NCBI GenBank assembly: GCA_905371715.1
Contig: CAJPLV010000007.1
Coordinates: 1-51,449 of the forward strand
From: Candidatus Saccharimonadota bacterium
GTDB lineage: Bacteria > Patescibacteriota > Saccharimonadia > Saccharimonadales > Saccharimonadaceae
Length of the DNA stretch: 51,449 nt
Reading direction: 5' to 3'
The position numbers were made by a program, and so were the translations under genes. Shown here piece after piece: positions 36,492 through 44,407 of the stretch. Below the pieces are notes generated by a model that had not been told where the DNA came from, ran no database searches, and saw nothing but the letters and a program-made list of their open reading frames with translations. How positions within the stretch are numbered: the first letter of the stretch is position 1; each line of letters starts with the position of its first letter.

Positions 36492-36836
36492 TTATCGAGG
36501 ACACGCCTGGCGAAGCAGCTGCACGACGAGCGAATCAAGCTCGACGGCGGGCATCGTTAGCACCTCGGCGCTTGTAACAATCACTGCCAGATCGCCAGCG
36601 TTTGACAAATTCGGCAATTCCCGGCGGATACATTCGTATATGCGGCGGCGGATTCGGTTGCGCCGAACAGCCGATTTATATATTTTCTTACTTACTACCA
36701 CCGCAAACCGCGGATATTTTCGACGCGGATTAGCAATATATTTCACCGTTAAACAACGCGAACGAATTGCTCTCCCGTTGCGGTAAAGGTAACCGAGGCT
36801 GCCGTGCCCGTGAAATCGATAGGTTGCTGCAAGCAT
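36492..36836 (-). CDS. rnpA: Ribonuclease P protein component
   Basis: 114 residues, a normal size. It is basic with the RNase P protein signature: LTVKYIANPRRKYPRFAVVVSKK and the RNR motif AVRRNRIRRRIYECIRR (about residues 58-74). It binds the RNase P RNA and helps remove tRNA 5' leaders. The order rpmH-rnpA-yidC-jag is the conserved origin-side arrangement, but no yidD lies between rnpA and yidC. It has its own TATAAT 8 bases before the ATG and is separated from rpmH by a hairpin. Confidence 0.95.
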   Translation of the reverse strand: MLAATYRFHGHGSLGYLYRNGRAIRSRCLTVKYIANPRRKYPRFAVVVSKKIYKSAVRRNRIRRRIYECIRRELPNLSNAGDLAVIVTSAEVLTMPAVELDSLVVQLLRQACPR

Positions 36837-36844
36837 ACTAAAGT

Positions 36845-36850
36845 ATTATA
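36845..36850 (-). promoter_or_regulatory. -10 box (TATAAT) of rnpA
   Basis: TATAAT on the minus strand, 8 bases before the rnpA ATG at 36836 and just after the hairpin at 36856-36887. No Shine-Dalgarno site is seen. Confidence 0.55.
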
Positions 36851-36855
36851 GCAAT

Positions 36856-36887
36856 AATAACGCCGCTTCTTTGCTAGCGGCGTTATT
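36856..36887 (-). terminator. Hairpin between rpmH and rnpA
   Basis: AATAACGCCGCT (36856-36867) pairs with AGCGGCGTTATT (36876-36887) over an 8-base loop; one more A-T pair extends the stem to 13 bp. On the minus strand it lies 7 bases after the rpmH stop and is followed by a T/A-rich stretch, so it probably terminates or attenuates rpmH transcription before rnpA. Confidence 0.7.
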
Positions 36888-36894
36888 ACCCTCT

Positions 36895-37032
36895 TTAGAG
36901 CGCGATCCGAGCGCGACCTTTCGCCTGGCGGCGTTTGAGAACGGCGCGTCCAGCTTTAGTCGCCCGGCGCGCACGATAACCGTGTGTTTTCGCGCGGTGG
37001 CGAGTGTGTGGTTGATATGTTCGCTTTGGCAT
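36895..37032 (-). CDS. rpmH: 50S ribosomal protein L34
   Basis: 45 residues. Sequence [21 protein letters not shown] followed by [14 protein letters not shown] is the highly conserved L34 pattern (usual TYQPSxRKRxRxHGFRxRM); here HTRHRAK and HGYRARR replace some usual residues. Start 37032 is fixed by family length; a longer in-frame extension runs into the origin region. It has a TATAAT 9 bases before ATG and no Shine-Dalgarno site. It marks the left edge of the origin region. Confidence 0.97.
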   Translation of the reverse strand: MPKRTYQPHTRHRAKTHGYRARRATKAGRAVLKRRQAKGRARIAL

Positions 37033-37041
37033 ATTATCGGT

Positions 37042-37047
37042 ATTATA
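37042..37047 (-). promoter_or_regulatory. -10 box (TATAAT) of rpmH
   Basis: TATAAT on the minus strand, 9 bases before the rpmH ATG at 37032; near-leaderless. Confidence 0.5.
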
Positions 37048-37150
37048 GCAAAAATTATCGCTCAGTTCAATATAGGCTTGCTTTGTTGTCGAAAATATCG
37101 CACAGTTATTGATTCTTATCCACATTTTTCGTATAGTTATCCACAACTTT

Positions 37151-37190
37151 ACAGAGGTAATTGTAAAATGTGGATAAATCTTACCTCTGT
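37151..37190. repeat. Inverted repeat enclosing a DnaA box
   Basis: ACAGAGGTAA (37151-37160) and its exact complement TTACCTCTGT (37181-37190) flank a 20-base loop that contains the DnaA box TGTGGATAA (37169-37177). Confidence 0.85.
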
Positions 37191-37257
37191 ACGTACCCGC
37201 CTATTCATGCGTCTATTTTTGTATGCATAACCAGTTGTGGAAAACTATTTTTTTCGC

Positions 37258-37263
37258 TATGAT
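37258..37263 (+). promoter_or_regulatory. Candidate dnaA promoter (-10 TATGAT)
   Basis: TATGAT with a weak -35 TTGTGG at 37235-37240, 17 bases upstream. The -35 overlaps the DnaA-box-like TGTGGAAAA (37236-37244), which could let DnaA repress its own gene. The leader to the ATG at 37311 is about 40 bases and contains GAGGG rather far from the start. Confidence 0.4.
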
Positions 37264-37310
37264 GAAGTACATATGTGGAGTGACAGCAGAGAGGGTAGAT
37301 TACTGGTTGT

Positions 37311-38678
37311 ATGAGAGATTCATTATGGCAAAGCGTACTCGGCGAGATAGAGCTGTCGGTGCCACACGCAAGCTTTGAAACATGGTTTAAAGACACCGAA
37401 TTGCTTGAGTACAACGATAAGGTTGTTACTATAGGCGTTATTAATGTCTTTTGTAAAACACAACTTGAGAAAAGGTTCGACAAACAGATCCGCGAAGTGC
37501 TTGCACATAATAATTTAACTGCACCAACAATCCAATACAAAGTAAAGAAGGAAAAAAAGAAAATACTAAGCCGTGAAACGACACACGACACCGCGAAAAA
37601 TAATCGTTTACGTGAACTCGTTGCTACGCCTTCGTCAACACGCGGCAAAACCTCACACGCTCATGAAACGCTGAATCCGCGCTACACCTTTGAGTCGTTT
37701 GTTGTTGGCTCATGCAACGACCTCGCTTACACCGCCTGCCAAGCAGCAGCCGTCTCCCCCGGCACAAAGTACAACCCGCTCTTTATTTACGGCGGCGTCG
37801 GTTTAGGCAAAACGCACCTGATTCAAGCGGTCGGTAACGAAATCATCAAAAATGACCCGAACATGAAAGTTGCTTACATTAGTACTGAGACCTTCATGAA
37901 AGAGTTCTTAGAGGCGGTTCGGTTCAAGAAAGCCGGCTTTTCCGATAAATACCGCAAGATGGATGTCTTAATTGTCGACGATATTCAGTTTATCGCCGGC
38001 AGAGAAAAAACACAGGAGGAGTTTTTTCATACATTTAATACACTTCATCAGGCAAATAGACAAATTATCATCAGCAGCGACAAGCCGCCGCGTAGCATTC
38101 CGACACTTACCGAGCGTCTACGCAGTCGATTTGAATGGGGCATGGCAATTGACATTCAGATGCCTGATTTTGAAACGCGCTGCGTTATCATTGAAACAAA
38201 GGCGGCGTTATCCGGTATTCAACTAGAACGCGGAACAATTGAATATCTAGCGCAAAATATTAAAACGAATGTACGAGAACTTGAAGGCGCGCTCAATCAG
38301 CTACTCGCCTACGCCGAGATGCGCGGCGTACCGCCCGACACAGCTACCGCCGAAGGGCTACTCGGTAATGTCCGCCAAAGCCGTCCGCAGCATCTTACCG
38401 CCCGGCAAATTATTGACAAAACAGCACGCCATTTCCAAATTGACAGCAAAGAAATGTGTTCAAGCAAGCGCGATAAACACATCGTCGTACCGCGGCAAAT
38501 TGCAATGTACCTACTCCGCAGCGAGTTGCATATGAGTTTTCCGCGCATCGCCCAAGAGCTCGGGCGTAAAGATCATACCACTGCAATTCATTCAGTCGAC
38601 AAAATTGAGCGGGCAATTAAACTTGATTTCTTGATTCGCGAGCAAGTCGTTGAAATTCGGGAGAAGTTGTATGCCTAA
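37311..38678 (+). CDS. dnaA: Chromosomal replication initiator DnaA
   Basis: 455 residues. Domain I (1-75) begins with an amphipathic helix LWQSVLGEIE and SFETWFKDTEL; a short basic linker follows. Domain III: Walker A GGVGLGKTH (161-169), Walker B VLIVDDIQFIAGREKTQEEFF, sensor IIISSDKPPRSI, and box VII-like RLRSRFEWG. Domain IV has VPRQIAMYLLRSELHMSFPRIA and the DNA-binding signature GRKDHTTAIHSVDKIE. It binds the boxes on both sides and opens the origin. All functional residues look intact. Confidence 0.98.
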   Translation: MRDSLWQSVLGEIELSVPHASFETWFKDTELLEYNDKVVTIGVINVFCKTQLEKRFDKQIREVLAHNNLTAPTIQYKVKKEKKKILSRETTHDTAKNNRLRELVATPSSTRGKTSHAHETLNPRYTFESFVVGSCNDLAYTACQAAAVSPGTKYNPLFIYGGVGLGKTHLIQAVGNEIIKNDPNMKVAYISTETFMKEFLEAVRFKKAGFSDKYRKMDVLIVDDIQFIAGREKTQEEFFHTFNTLHQANRQIIISSDKPPRSIPTLTERLRSRFEWGMAIDIQMPDFETRCVIIETKAALSGIQLERGTIEYLAQNIKTNVRELEGALNQLLAYAEMRGVPPDTATAEGLLGNVRQSRPQHLTARQIIDKTARHFQIDSKEMCSSKRDKHIVVPRQIAMYLLRSELHMSFPRIAQELGRKDHTTAIHSVDKIERAIKLDFLIREQVVEIREKLYA

Positions 38679-38944
38679 TGCGTGTGGAAAACAAGTGAAT
38701 TATCAGCGAATACCTGTGAGTAAAACATGTGTTCGCATATCCCCTGTCCTGCTTCGCATGAGTGCAGCGAGAAGTGCTGCGTGGATAAATGCCCTAATTG
38801 TCCACTGGATTCTTCGCATTATCCGCACCATATTTCCCCTGCACAATAATCACGAACGACCTCTAGAAATAAGCACTTTTTCCACCATTTCCACAGAGCC
38901 TACTATATGTCATCACCAATTAAATATAATAAAAGGATAATATT
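38679..38944. other. dnaA-dnaN spacer with DnaA-box-like sites
   Basis: 266 non-coding bases. Box-like sites are TGTGGAAAA (38683-38691), TGTGAGTAA (38715-38723), CGTGGATAA (38780-38788) and TTATCCGCA (38819-38827), the last three one mismatch from TTATNCACA or its complement; further TTTCCACA-type sites lie at about 38877-38895. A second origin part or DnaA-binding control region is likely. A 96-codon open frame across it has no gene-like features. Confidence 0.6.
38925..38930 (+). promoter_or_regulatory. dnaN promoter -10 box and ribosome site
   Basis: TATAAT, then a 14-base leader with AAGGA (38933-38937) 7 bases before the dnaN ATG at 38945. Confidence 0.55.
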
Positions 38945-40045
38945 ATGGAACTTTCAGTCACACAAGAAAATTTCGCACGCGCATTGTCGATTGTTGGCCG
39001 CGTTGCAAGTAATCGAACCGGCTTACCGATTCTCGGCAATATTTTGTTGCGCACTGATGGCACGCGGCTATTAGTGGCAGCAACGAATCTTGAAATTGCA
39101 GCGACGTGCTATGTTGGCGCAAAAATCGTAAAGCAAGGCGACATTACCTTGCCTGCTCGTCTCGTTAGCGAATACGTTAGTAGCTTACCAAAAGGCACAA
39201 TTGAATTATCAAGCAAAGGAACGTCAATGACAATCTCATCTGGTAATTATTCGTCAATTATGACGGGCGTTGACGCGACGGAGTTCCCTGAGCTGCCATC
39301 AATCGATGAAAAGCAAGCTGTTACGTACACTATTGCCGAAGCTGATTTCAAGCAAGCGATTAGTCAAACGATTATTACGACAAGTAATGATACGTCGCGA
39401 CCAGTGCTAACCGGGGTATATTGGCACACCGATGGCGGACATTTATATTTGGCGGGTACAGACGGGTATCGTTTAGCGCAGCGCCGCCTATTTGAAACAA
39501 CGAGCGAGATTGCGGCAATCGTGCCAACAACGAGCTTGCAAGAAGTGCTACGGACGATTTCAGATGCAACCGAGTCGGTCGAAGTGCTATTTGACGATAC
39601 GCAAGTACGGTTTCGTGTCGGCGAAGCGGAAATTACGAGCCGGCTGATTGAAGGCAGTTACCCGAATTACCAACAGCTTATTCCAAAAACATCTGACGTA
39701 ACTGCAACGCTTGCGAGCGGCGAATTTTCGCGTATTGTAAAGATTGCTAGCTTATTCGCACGCGATTCCGGCGGGAGTGTTGCAGTGACAATTGACAGTG
39801 AAAAGCAGCAGCTTAGTATTCATTCAATTGCGAGCGAACTCGGTGAAAATACGAGCACGGCGAGCGCCGAGGTGGCAGGCGATGGCAATATTACGCTAAA
39901 TTCGCGCTACATCGCTGACGCGCTTAACGTGATCGACGGGGATTCTGTTCAGTTTCGATTTAGCGGTAAGCTGTCGCCATGTGTACTAACTGCCGCCGAA
40001 GAAGCGCCGAATTACACCCATATCATTATGCCGCTTAAGAGCTAA
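38945..40045 (+). CDS. dnaN: DNA polymerase III beta subunit (sliding clamp)
   Basis: 366 residues, the standard clamp length with three similar domains. N-terminus MELSVTQENFARALSIVGRVAS, then RTGLPILGNILLRT, LYLAGTDGYRLAQRR in domain 2, SRLIEGSYPNYQQLIPK and the C-terminal NYTHIIMPLKS (the partner-binding end MPxR/K). It forms a dimeric ring that holds the polymerase on DNA. recF follows after 1 base. Confidence 0.97.
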   Translation: MELSVTQENFARALSIVGRVASNRTGLPILGNILLRTDGTRLLVAATNLEIAATCYVGAKIVKQGDITLPARLVSEYVSSLPKGTIELSSKGTSMTISSGNYSSIMTGVDATEFPELPSIDEKQAVTYTIAEADFKQAISQTIITTSNDTSRPVLTGVYWHTDGGHLYLAGTDGYRLAQRRLFETTSEIAAIVPTTSLQEVLRTISDATESVEVLFDDTQVRFRVGEAEITSRLIEGSYPNYQQLIPKTSDVTATLASGEFSRIVKIASLFARDSGGSVAVTIDSEKQQLSIHSIASELGENTSTASAEVAGDGNITLNSRYIADALNVIDGDSVQFRFSGKLSPCVLTAAEEAPNYTHIIMPLKS

Positions 40046-40046
40046 T

Positions 40047-41051
40047 ATGCGCATTACCCGGCTAACAGTCCAAAATATCCGCGTACACGACACGAAGACG
40101 CTTGATTTCGTAACAAACCCGACACTGATAATGGGTGCAAATGGCAGCGGTAAAACGTCGCTCATTGAAGCAATCTATATTGCATTGCGCGGCAAATCGT
40201 TCCGTGGCAGCGACCTGGCGGTATGTCGCTACGGGACGGATTTTTACCGCATCGTGCTTGAAACTGATATATTTACCTATCGTGTCCAGTACGGTACGGT
40301 CGGCGCTCGTAAGACTCGCCAGTTTATCATTGATGATAAAAAATATGCGCGCTTGCCCTATAAACTAAAGTATCCAATCGTATTGTTTGAGCCAGAAGAC
40401 CTACGGGTTATTAACGGTTCGCCGCAGCGCCGCCGCCAGCTTGTTGATACGCTGATTCAACAATACGATCCGCACTATAGCAGCCAGCTTAGCCGGTATG
40501 AGCGCGCTTTGCAGCAACGAAACAAGCTATTGAAAGATCCCGGTGTGACGCGCGATACGCTATTTCCGTGGAATGTGCTGTTGAGTGATTATGGTGCGGC
40601 AATTATTGCAAAACGTCAAGCGGTTGCGGCAATATTTCACGAGCGCATCACTGCACTATACCGGCAAATTGCACATAATGACGATTCAGTGTCAATTGTA
40701 TATTCGCATAATAATGCAGCGACGTCGCAGCAGCTTCTGTGTCAGTATGAGGAAAAATTTGATTACGACCGCGTAGCGGGTGCTACAAGCGTTGGCCCGC
40801 ACCGACATGATATTCATATCATCTTTAATCGCGTACCGGCAATACAGGCGGCATCACGCGGCGAGTGCCGGACGATTGTACTGGCGATGAAGTTTATTGA
40901 AGCGGAATGTATTGAGCAGCAATCTGGCGTACCGCCAATTATACTGCTTGATGATGTGTTTGGAGAGCTTGACGAACAGCGCCAGCATGCGCTGCTTGCT
41001 GAGTTTAGGGAGAATCAGGTGGTGATGACGAGCACAGTAGATGTTCATTAA
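40047..41051 (+). CDS. recF: DNA replication and repair protein RecF
   Basis: 334 residues, a little shorter than the usual 360. Walker A MGANGSGKTSLIEAIY (about residues 29-44), the region FEPEDLRVINGSPQRRRQLVDTLI, signature-like SRGECRTIVLAMKF and Walker B ILLDDVFGELDEQR are typical of RecF. It loads RecA at gaps. TAATATG spacing implies coupling to dnaN. gyrB does not follow; instead a minus-strand gene overlaps its last 4 bases. The C-terminal DVH is short but past all motifs. Confidence 0.94.
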   Translation: MRITRLTVQNIRVHDTKTLDFVTNPTLIMGANGSGKTSLIEAIYIALRGKSFRGSDLAVCRYGTDFYRIVLETDIFTYRVQYGTVGARKTRQFIIDDKKYARLPYKLKYPIVLFEPEDLRVINGSPQRRRQLVDTLIQQYDPHYSSQLSRYERALQQRNKLLKDPGVTRDTLFPWNVLLSDYGAAIIAKRQAVAAIFHERITALYRQIAHNDDSVSIVYSHNNAATSQQLLCQYEEKFDYDRVAGATSVGPHRHDIHIIFNRVPAIQAASRGECRTIVLAMKFIEAECIEQQSGVPPIILLDDVFGELDEQRQHALLAEFRENQVVMTSTVDVH

Positions 41052-41797
41052 AAGCGTTCATCTGTTTCTAGTCCATCAAGGTCGCGATTTCGGTTGATGG
41101 TGTAGTTTGGCATGAGCGGCGTTTGCGTGCGGATATCAATTGTATCAGCGCGTTCAAGCACGGCTTGCGGTGCTTGTGGGCATTCATATTTGCTGATCGA
41201 AATTTGAATTGCGCAGGCGACCTGCCAATGGTTATTCTTCTTTTGTAATACGACTTTTTGCGTGTCACGGTTTAAGTCAGTCGCTGAACCTTTGAATGCG
41301 AGTGCAGCTATCGCCCAGTCGCCTTTTTCGACAACTGTTTCATTAGCGATATTGTAAATGGCGCTAATATTACGGTTATGCGCGTGAATGGCGTTATCAA
41401 TATTGTTCTTTTCGCGCTTTGATAGCTCGGCGAGCCGTTTTTCTGATAATTCGTAATCTAGCGCGCGTGTCACCTTGTCTTTTAGTAAGATTCCTTGCAT
41501 ATTCGTGCTGACACCGTCGCCCGATGCAATTAGATAATAACTTCCTTTTGATAAATGATAGGTTTTGCCAGATTCAATTTTTTTTTCGACGACTGTTTTG
41601 GTTGGTGCGATTGTTTTTTCGCTTGGCGATTCAGTTCCCTGATATAGCACAACACTTTTATATATTGAAGCGTCGTAGGTAATTGTCAAATACTGATGTG
41701 TTGCAAAAAATGCCCAAATCACCATCAGCACAACGATGATGCTAAATCCGCCGCCGATCATAATCAATTGTTTGCGCGTGAATGGCAAATTTTCCAT
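41048..41797 (-). CDS. Membrane-anchored exported protein, unknown function
   Basis: 249 residues. A basic start and one helix (about 10-33), then an outer domain of mixed beta/helix with no family recognised. The first 80 outer residues contain short beta strands (YLTITYDASIYKSVVLYQG, SGKTYHLSKGSYYLIASG) that resemble the PEGA-like pattern of its upstream neighbour; the rest, with NIDNAIHAHNRNISAIYNIANETVVEKGDWAIAAL, looks like a small NTF2/lumazine-like accessory fold, uncertain. It is coupled to the PEGA gene by a TAATG overlap and is the last gene of the secretion operon. Convergent with recF. Confidence 0.6.
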   Translation of the reverse strand: MENLPFTRKQLIMIGGGFSIIVVLMVIWAFFATHQYLTITYDASIYKSVVLYQGTESPSEKTIAPTKTVVEKKIESGKTYHLSKGSYYLIASGDGVSTNMQGILLKDKVTRALDYELSEKRLAELSKREKNNIDNAIHAHNRNISAIYNIANETVVEKGDWAIAALAFKGSATDLNRDTQKVVLQKKNNHWQVACAIQISISKYECPQAPQAVLERADTIDIRTQTPLMPNYTINRNRDLDGLETDERF

Positions 41798-42432
41798 TAT
41801 TTTTTCTCCTTTAGCGGATTTTGAAAATCTTTGTATTCAATGCGATAATCGCTTAATTTATATCCCATGCTTGTGATTCGCCGTGTGGCAATATAACGAT
41901 ATTGCGGCGATTCCGTTGTAATGACGACAACTGGCTCGCCGTTATCTTTTTTGTAGTGCCCGATTGAATAATACGGATCTTTGAGCGGTAAAACGCCAAT
42001 GAGCGGATACTTATTGGTAACTGATTTATTATATTCAAGCGATTTTTTACCAGCAAATGCTTCAAGCTTATTATATTGGTCTTGATGTATCTTTACCCAG
42101 TCTACTGCTTCTTTGGTTTGCGGTGAAAGTTCAGCAATAACTGTATTGTTTTTTGATATATCTTGTGTTTTTTTGTATGAGTTAAAGCCTTTTTTCTCTA
42201 CTAATATATCGTATACACCAGGTTCAACATAGACGGTGCCATGACTACCTTTCGTTACTTTTTTAGTGGCGGTATTTGTGAATATAGCAGTTGCGTCGGT
42301 TGGTGCGGTGACAAGCGTAATGGCTGTTTTGTCAGTGTGCTCAAATGAGAGATATATATTGTAACCGATGCTGCACGCAACAGCAAGTACCGCAAGTATT
42401 ACAGTTGTACGGATTATATACTGTTTACTCAT
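41797..42432 (-). CDS. PEGA-domain membrane-anchored protein
   Basis: 211 residues. One helix (about 8-26) followed by a PEGA-like domain: ITLVTAPTDATAIFTN, then VYVEPGVYDILVEKKGFNSYKK (Y-x-V-x-P-G-x-Y-x-I-x-V-x-K-x-G-Y/F pattern, about residues 66-90). PEGA domains are small outer beta modules often in surface or secretion proteins. The remaining 100 residues are unassigned. Start 42432 is preferred because AAGGAG lies 10 bases before it; an ATG at 42441 is too close to that site but may have been the older coupled start. Confidence 0.68.
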   Translation of the reverse strand: MSKQYIIRTTVILAVLAVACSIGYNIYLSFEHTDKTAITLVTAPTDATAIFTNTATKKVTKGSHGTVYVEPGVYDILVEKKGFNSYKKTQDISKNNTVIAELSPQTKEAVDWVKIHQDQYNKLEAFAGKKSLEYNKSVTNKYPLIGVLPLKDPYYSIGHYKKDNGEPVVVITTESPQYRYIATRRITSMGYKLSDYRIEYKDFQNPLKEKK

Positions 42433-42444
42433 TGTTATCATTCT

Positions 42445-42500
42445 CCTTTCGGCACCTTTTTTAGACCTGAGCCCCTTTCGGCACCTTTTTTAGACCTGAG
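42445..42500 (-). repeat. 29-bp-period tandem duplication at a gene end
   Basis: Two identical 27-base copies, 42445-42471 and 42474-42500, with period 29. On the coding strand each carries CTCAGGTCTAAAAAAGGTGC and runs on to the AAAGG core. Because 29 is not a multiple of three, the second copy shifts frame and creates the present stop of the hydrolase gene at 42461. Confidence 0.92.
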
Positions 42501-44407
42501 TCCCCCGAACTTGATCCTCCTGATCCTCCTGATCCTCCTTTTTTACGATACCATGTCGGTGAATTATAGCTGAACCCCTCGCCGGCGACGGCCGGTGCTT
42601 TTTCACCATATGATGCCGAGGCATATTTACTTCCAAATCCGTTTATCTCGCCAACGTATATCCAGGTATGTCCTGGCGAAAAAGCAACATCACCAGGCTG
42701 CAATTTATCGTCAGTAAATTTACCGCCGTCTGGTTCATACGTACCATTTGCTGTACCGAGTTTTTGCCAATTTTTCAAGGCCCAGGCCTCTTGAATGCTT
42801 GTTCTACCGGCTCCTTCGGAATTTTTAGCGTTGTGGTTATAAGTTGTGTCAAAGCCGCTATCATATATAAGTGTCGTTACGAACCCGCCACAATCAACAC
42901 CGTGATAACCGCCAACATAACGACCCTCTGACTCCGCTTTCCCAATAGCCGTTACATAATCTGATTTCCTATCTGTACCATGACCACCCTCTGGCCATGC
43001 GTATTTAAGGGTTAATTCTTGCAGTTTGCCGGCATCGCCATTCGCTCCCGAGCAGGCGGCAGTTGTACCCTTAGCACTTGAACTTTTTGATGATGCAAGC
43101 GATGCGTCATCTTTGTATTTATCGTAGAGGGTACGAGCATTTTTTTTACGTGTTTCAAGTGCTTGTCCTCCACTATTCTCGTATGTATCCTCATAGGCGG
43201 CTGCGGCATCTTCGGGCGTTGAGGCCGCTTGAATTGCCTTTAATGCGCGACCATATTCTCCAGTATGACCCGACCACTCATTGGTGAGAGTTAAATCCCA
43301 GACTAAGTAACGGAGTTGTGTGGTGAATTCGCTCGGGTCGGCATTAACTCCTTTTGCAAATTCGACTAACTTCGGATAACGATTTTCATTATCCCATTGA
43401 GCAATACCAGTATGGGTTCCGTTAGAAGCTTTTGGATCAAGCGATTCTCCTGATTCTTGTTGAAGGTTTCCGACGATGCCAGCAGCCTGTGCGAGTGTCA
43501 ATTTTTGTCCACTTCCTACACTCATTAAGTGCCCTAGTGCAGTTTCGATATTATCGCCACGCACTGCTACGGTAGAGCCGCCAGCTGCTGGATTAGAACA
43601 ACAAGTTGATGTTCCGCTAGATGATGCAGTCTCAAGACCAGATGTTGATATTGTTCCACCGGCAGATTCTGCCATTTCGTTTAAGAAACCTTGCATATTT
43701 TTTATATACGCAGCAGTATCATTCCCGTCTTCTGGGGGAGCATATCGGTGGGCGTAGGCAGACATCCCCTTATCAATTTGTTCAGAGAACACATCACGAT
43801 CGTAGGTATACCAATCTCCACCACTTCCCTCTGCCTTATTTTCTGGCGCTTCACTGTCAAGACTTGCTTTGAAAGATGTCCATTTATACCAATATCGATC
43901 CCCTTCCCATACACGAGGCTGGCTTGATGTTGCTGAGCGCCCGAATAAATTGTGTCCTTCATGAATCTTTACCTGAGCACCTGACACGGTCGTGAAACCC
44001 ATGCTAGACTCGACGAACGCATGGGCATACGCTAGAAAAGGACTCATATTTGCTTTTTTAGCGCTTCGAACGGCAACCGCACCCGTGCCATGGAGTGGAA
44101 TATCAGCATCGGCAGTACCTTTTGGCGCGCGGTCTTTTACGAATTTTTCAATTGCAGCGGCCATTTTCGCCGCATCCAGCTTTGGATAGGTCATGCCATT
44201 TGGTTCACCTTCTCCAGGGGAGATTGTAGATAGGTCAGGATCGCCCTCGTCATCCTCATCGCACGTATTTTTATCATAAATAATAACGTCATTTAGTGAT
44301 GGGTTTAATTTTATCATCTTTGCGTGCGTTATGGACGGTGTCACTAATGTCTGTAAACCTGCAAATATGATGATAAGTGCTAAGTAAATCCGTTTTTTTA
44401 CTACCAT
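42461..44407 (-). CDS. Secreted three-domain peptidoglycan hydrolase of the secretion locus
   Basis: 648 residues. N-terminal signal helix (about 5-30). Domain 1 (about 70-250) is glucosaminidase/lysozyme-like, with AYAHAFVESSMG (likely catalytic Glu) and HNLFG. Domain 2 (about 285-440) resembles phage tail lysozymes: AAGIVGNLQQESG and HTGIAQWDNENRY. Domain 3 (about 475-610) is NlpC/P60- or CHAP-like: DCGGFVTTLIYDSG (catalytic Cys) and PGDVAFSPGHTWIYVGE (catalytic His). A Gly/Ser tail follows. Start 44407 overlaps the upstream gene by 7 bases. It should open the wall for a type IV channel (VirB1-like role, inferred). The C-terminus is altered by the 29-bp duplication. Confidence 0.78.
   Translation of the reverse strand: MVVKKRIYLALIIIFAGLQTLVTPSITHAKMIKLNPSLNDVIIYDKNTCDEDDEGDPDLSTISPGEGEPNGMTYPKLDAAKMAAAIEKFVKDRAPKGTADADIPLHGTGAVAVRSAKKANMSPFLAYAHAFVESSMGFTTVSGAQVKIHEGHNLFGRSATSSQPRVWEGDRYWYKWTSFKASLDSEAPENKAEGSGGDWYTYDRDVFSEQIDKGMSAYAHRYAPPEDGNDTAAYIKNMQGFLNEMAESAGGTISTSGLETASSSGTSTCCSNPAAGGSTVAVRGDNIETALGHLMSVGSGQKLTLAQAAGIVGNLQQESGESLDPKASNGTHTGIAQWDNENRYPKLVEFAKGVNADPSEFTTQLRYLVWDLTLTNEWSGHTGEYGRALKAIQAASTPEDAAAAYEDTYENSGGQALETRKKNARTLYDKYKDDASLASSKSSSAKGTTAACSGANGDAGKLQELTLKYAWPEGGHGTDRKSDYVTAIGKAESEGRYVGGYHGVDCGGFVTTLIYDSGFDTTYNHNAKNSEGAGRTSIQEAWALKNWQKLGTANGTYEPDGGKFTDDKLQPGDVAFSPGHTWIYVGEINGFGSKYASASYGEKAPAVAGEGFSYNSPTWYRKKGGSGGSGGSSSGDSGLKKVPKGAQV

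Larger units (their letters stand above)
37048..37310. other. oriC: Likely replication origin, rpmH-dnaA spacer
   Basis: AT-rich spacer of about 260 bases between rpmH and dnaA with three perfect DnaA boxes: TTATCCACA at 37116-37124 and 37137-37145 (starts 21 bases apart, about two helix turns) and the reverse form TGTGGATAA at 37169-37177. A near-match TGTGGAAAA lies at 37236-37244. A perfect 10-bp inverted repeat brackets the third box. Position beside dnaA and box clustering are the standard signs of oriC. The dnaA-dnaN spacer also holds box-like sites. Confidence 0.8.

Noticed and set aside
38650..38940. A 96-codon plus-strand open frame across the dnaA-dnaN spacer
   Set aside because: It begins inside dnaA, has no recognisable motifs, and the region is rich in DnaA-box-like sites, so chance is more likely.
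42439..42441. ATG at 42441 as the start of the PEGA protein
   Set aside because: The AAGGAG site is only one base before it; the in-frame ATG at 42432 has normal spacing. It is kept only as a possible older coupled start.
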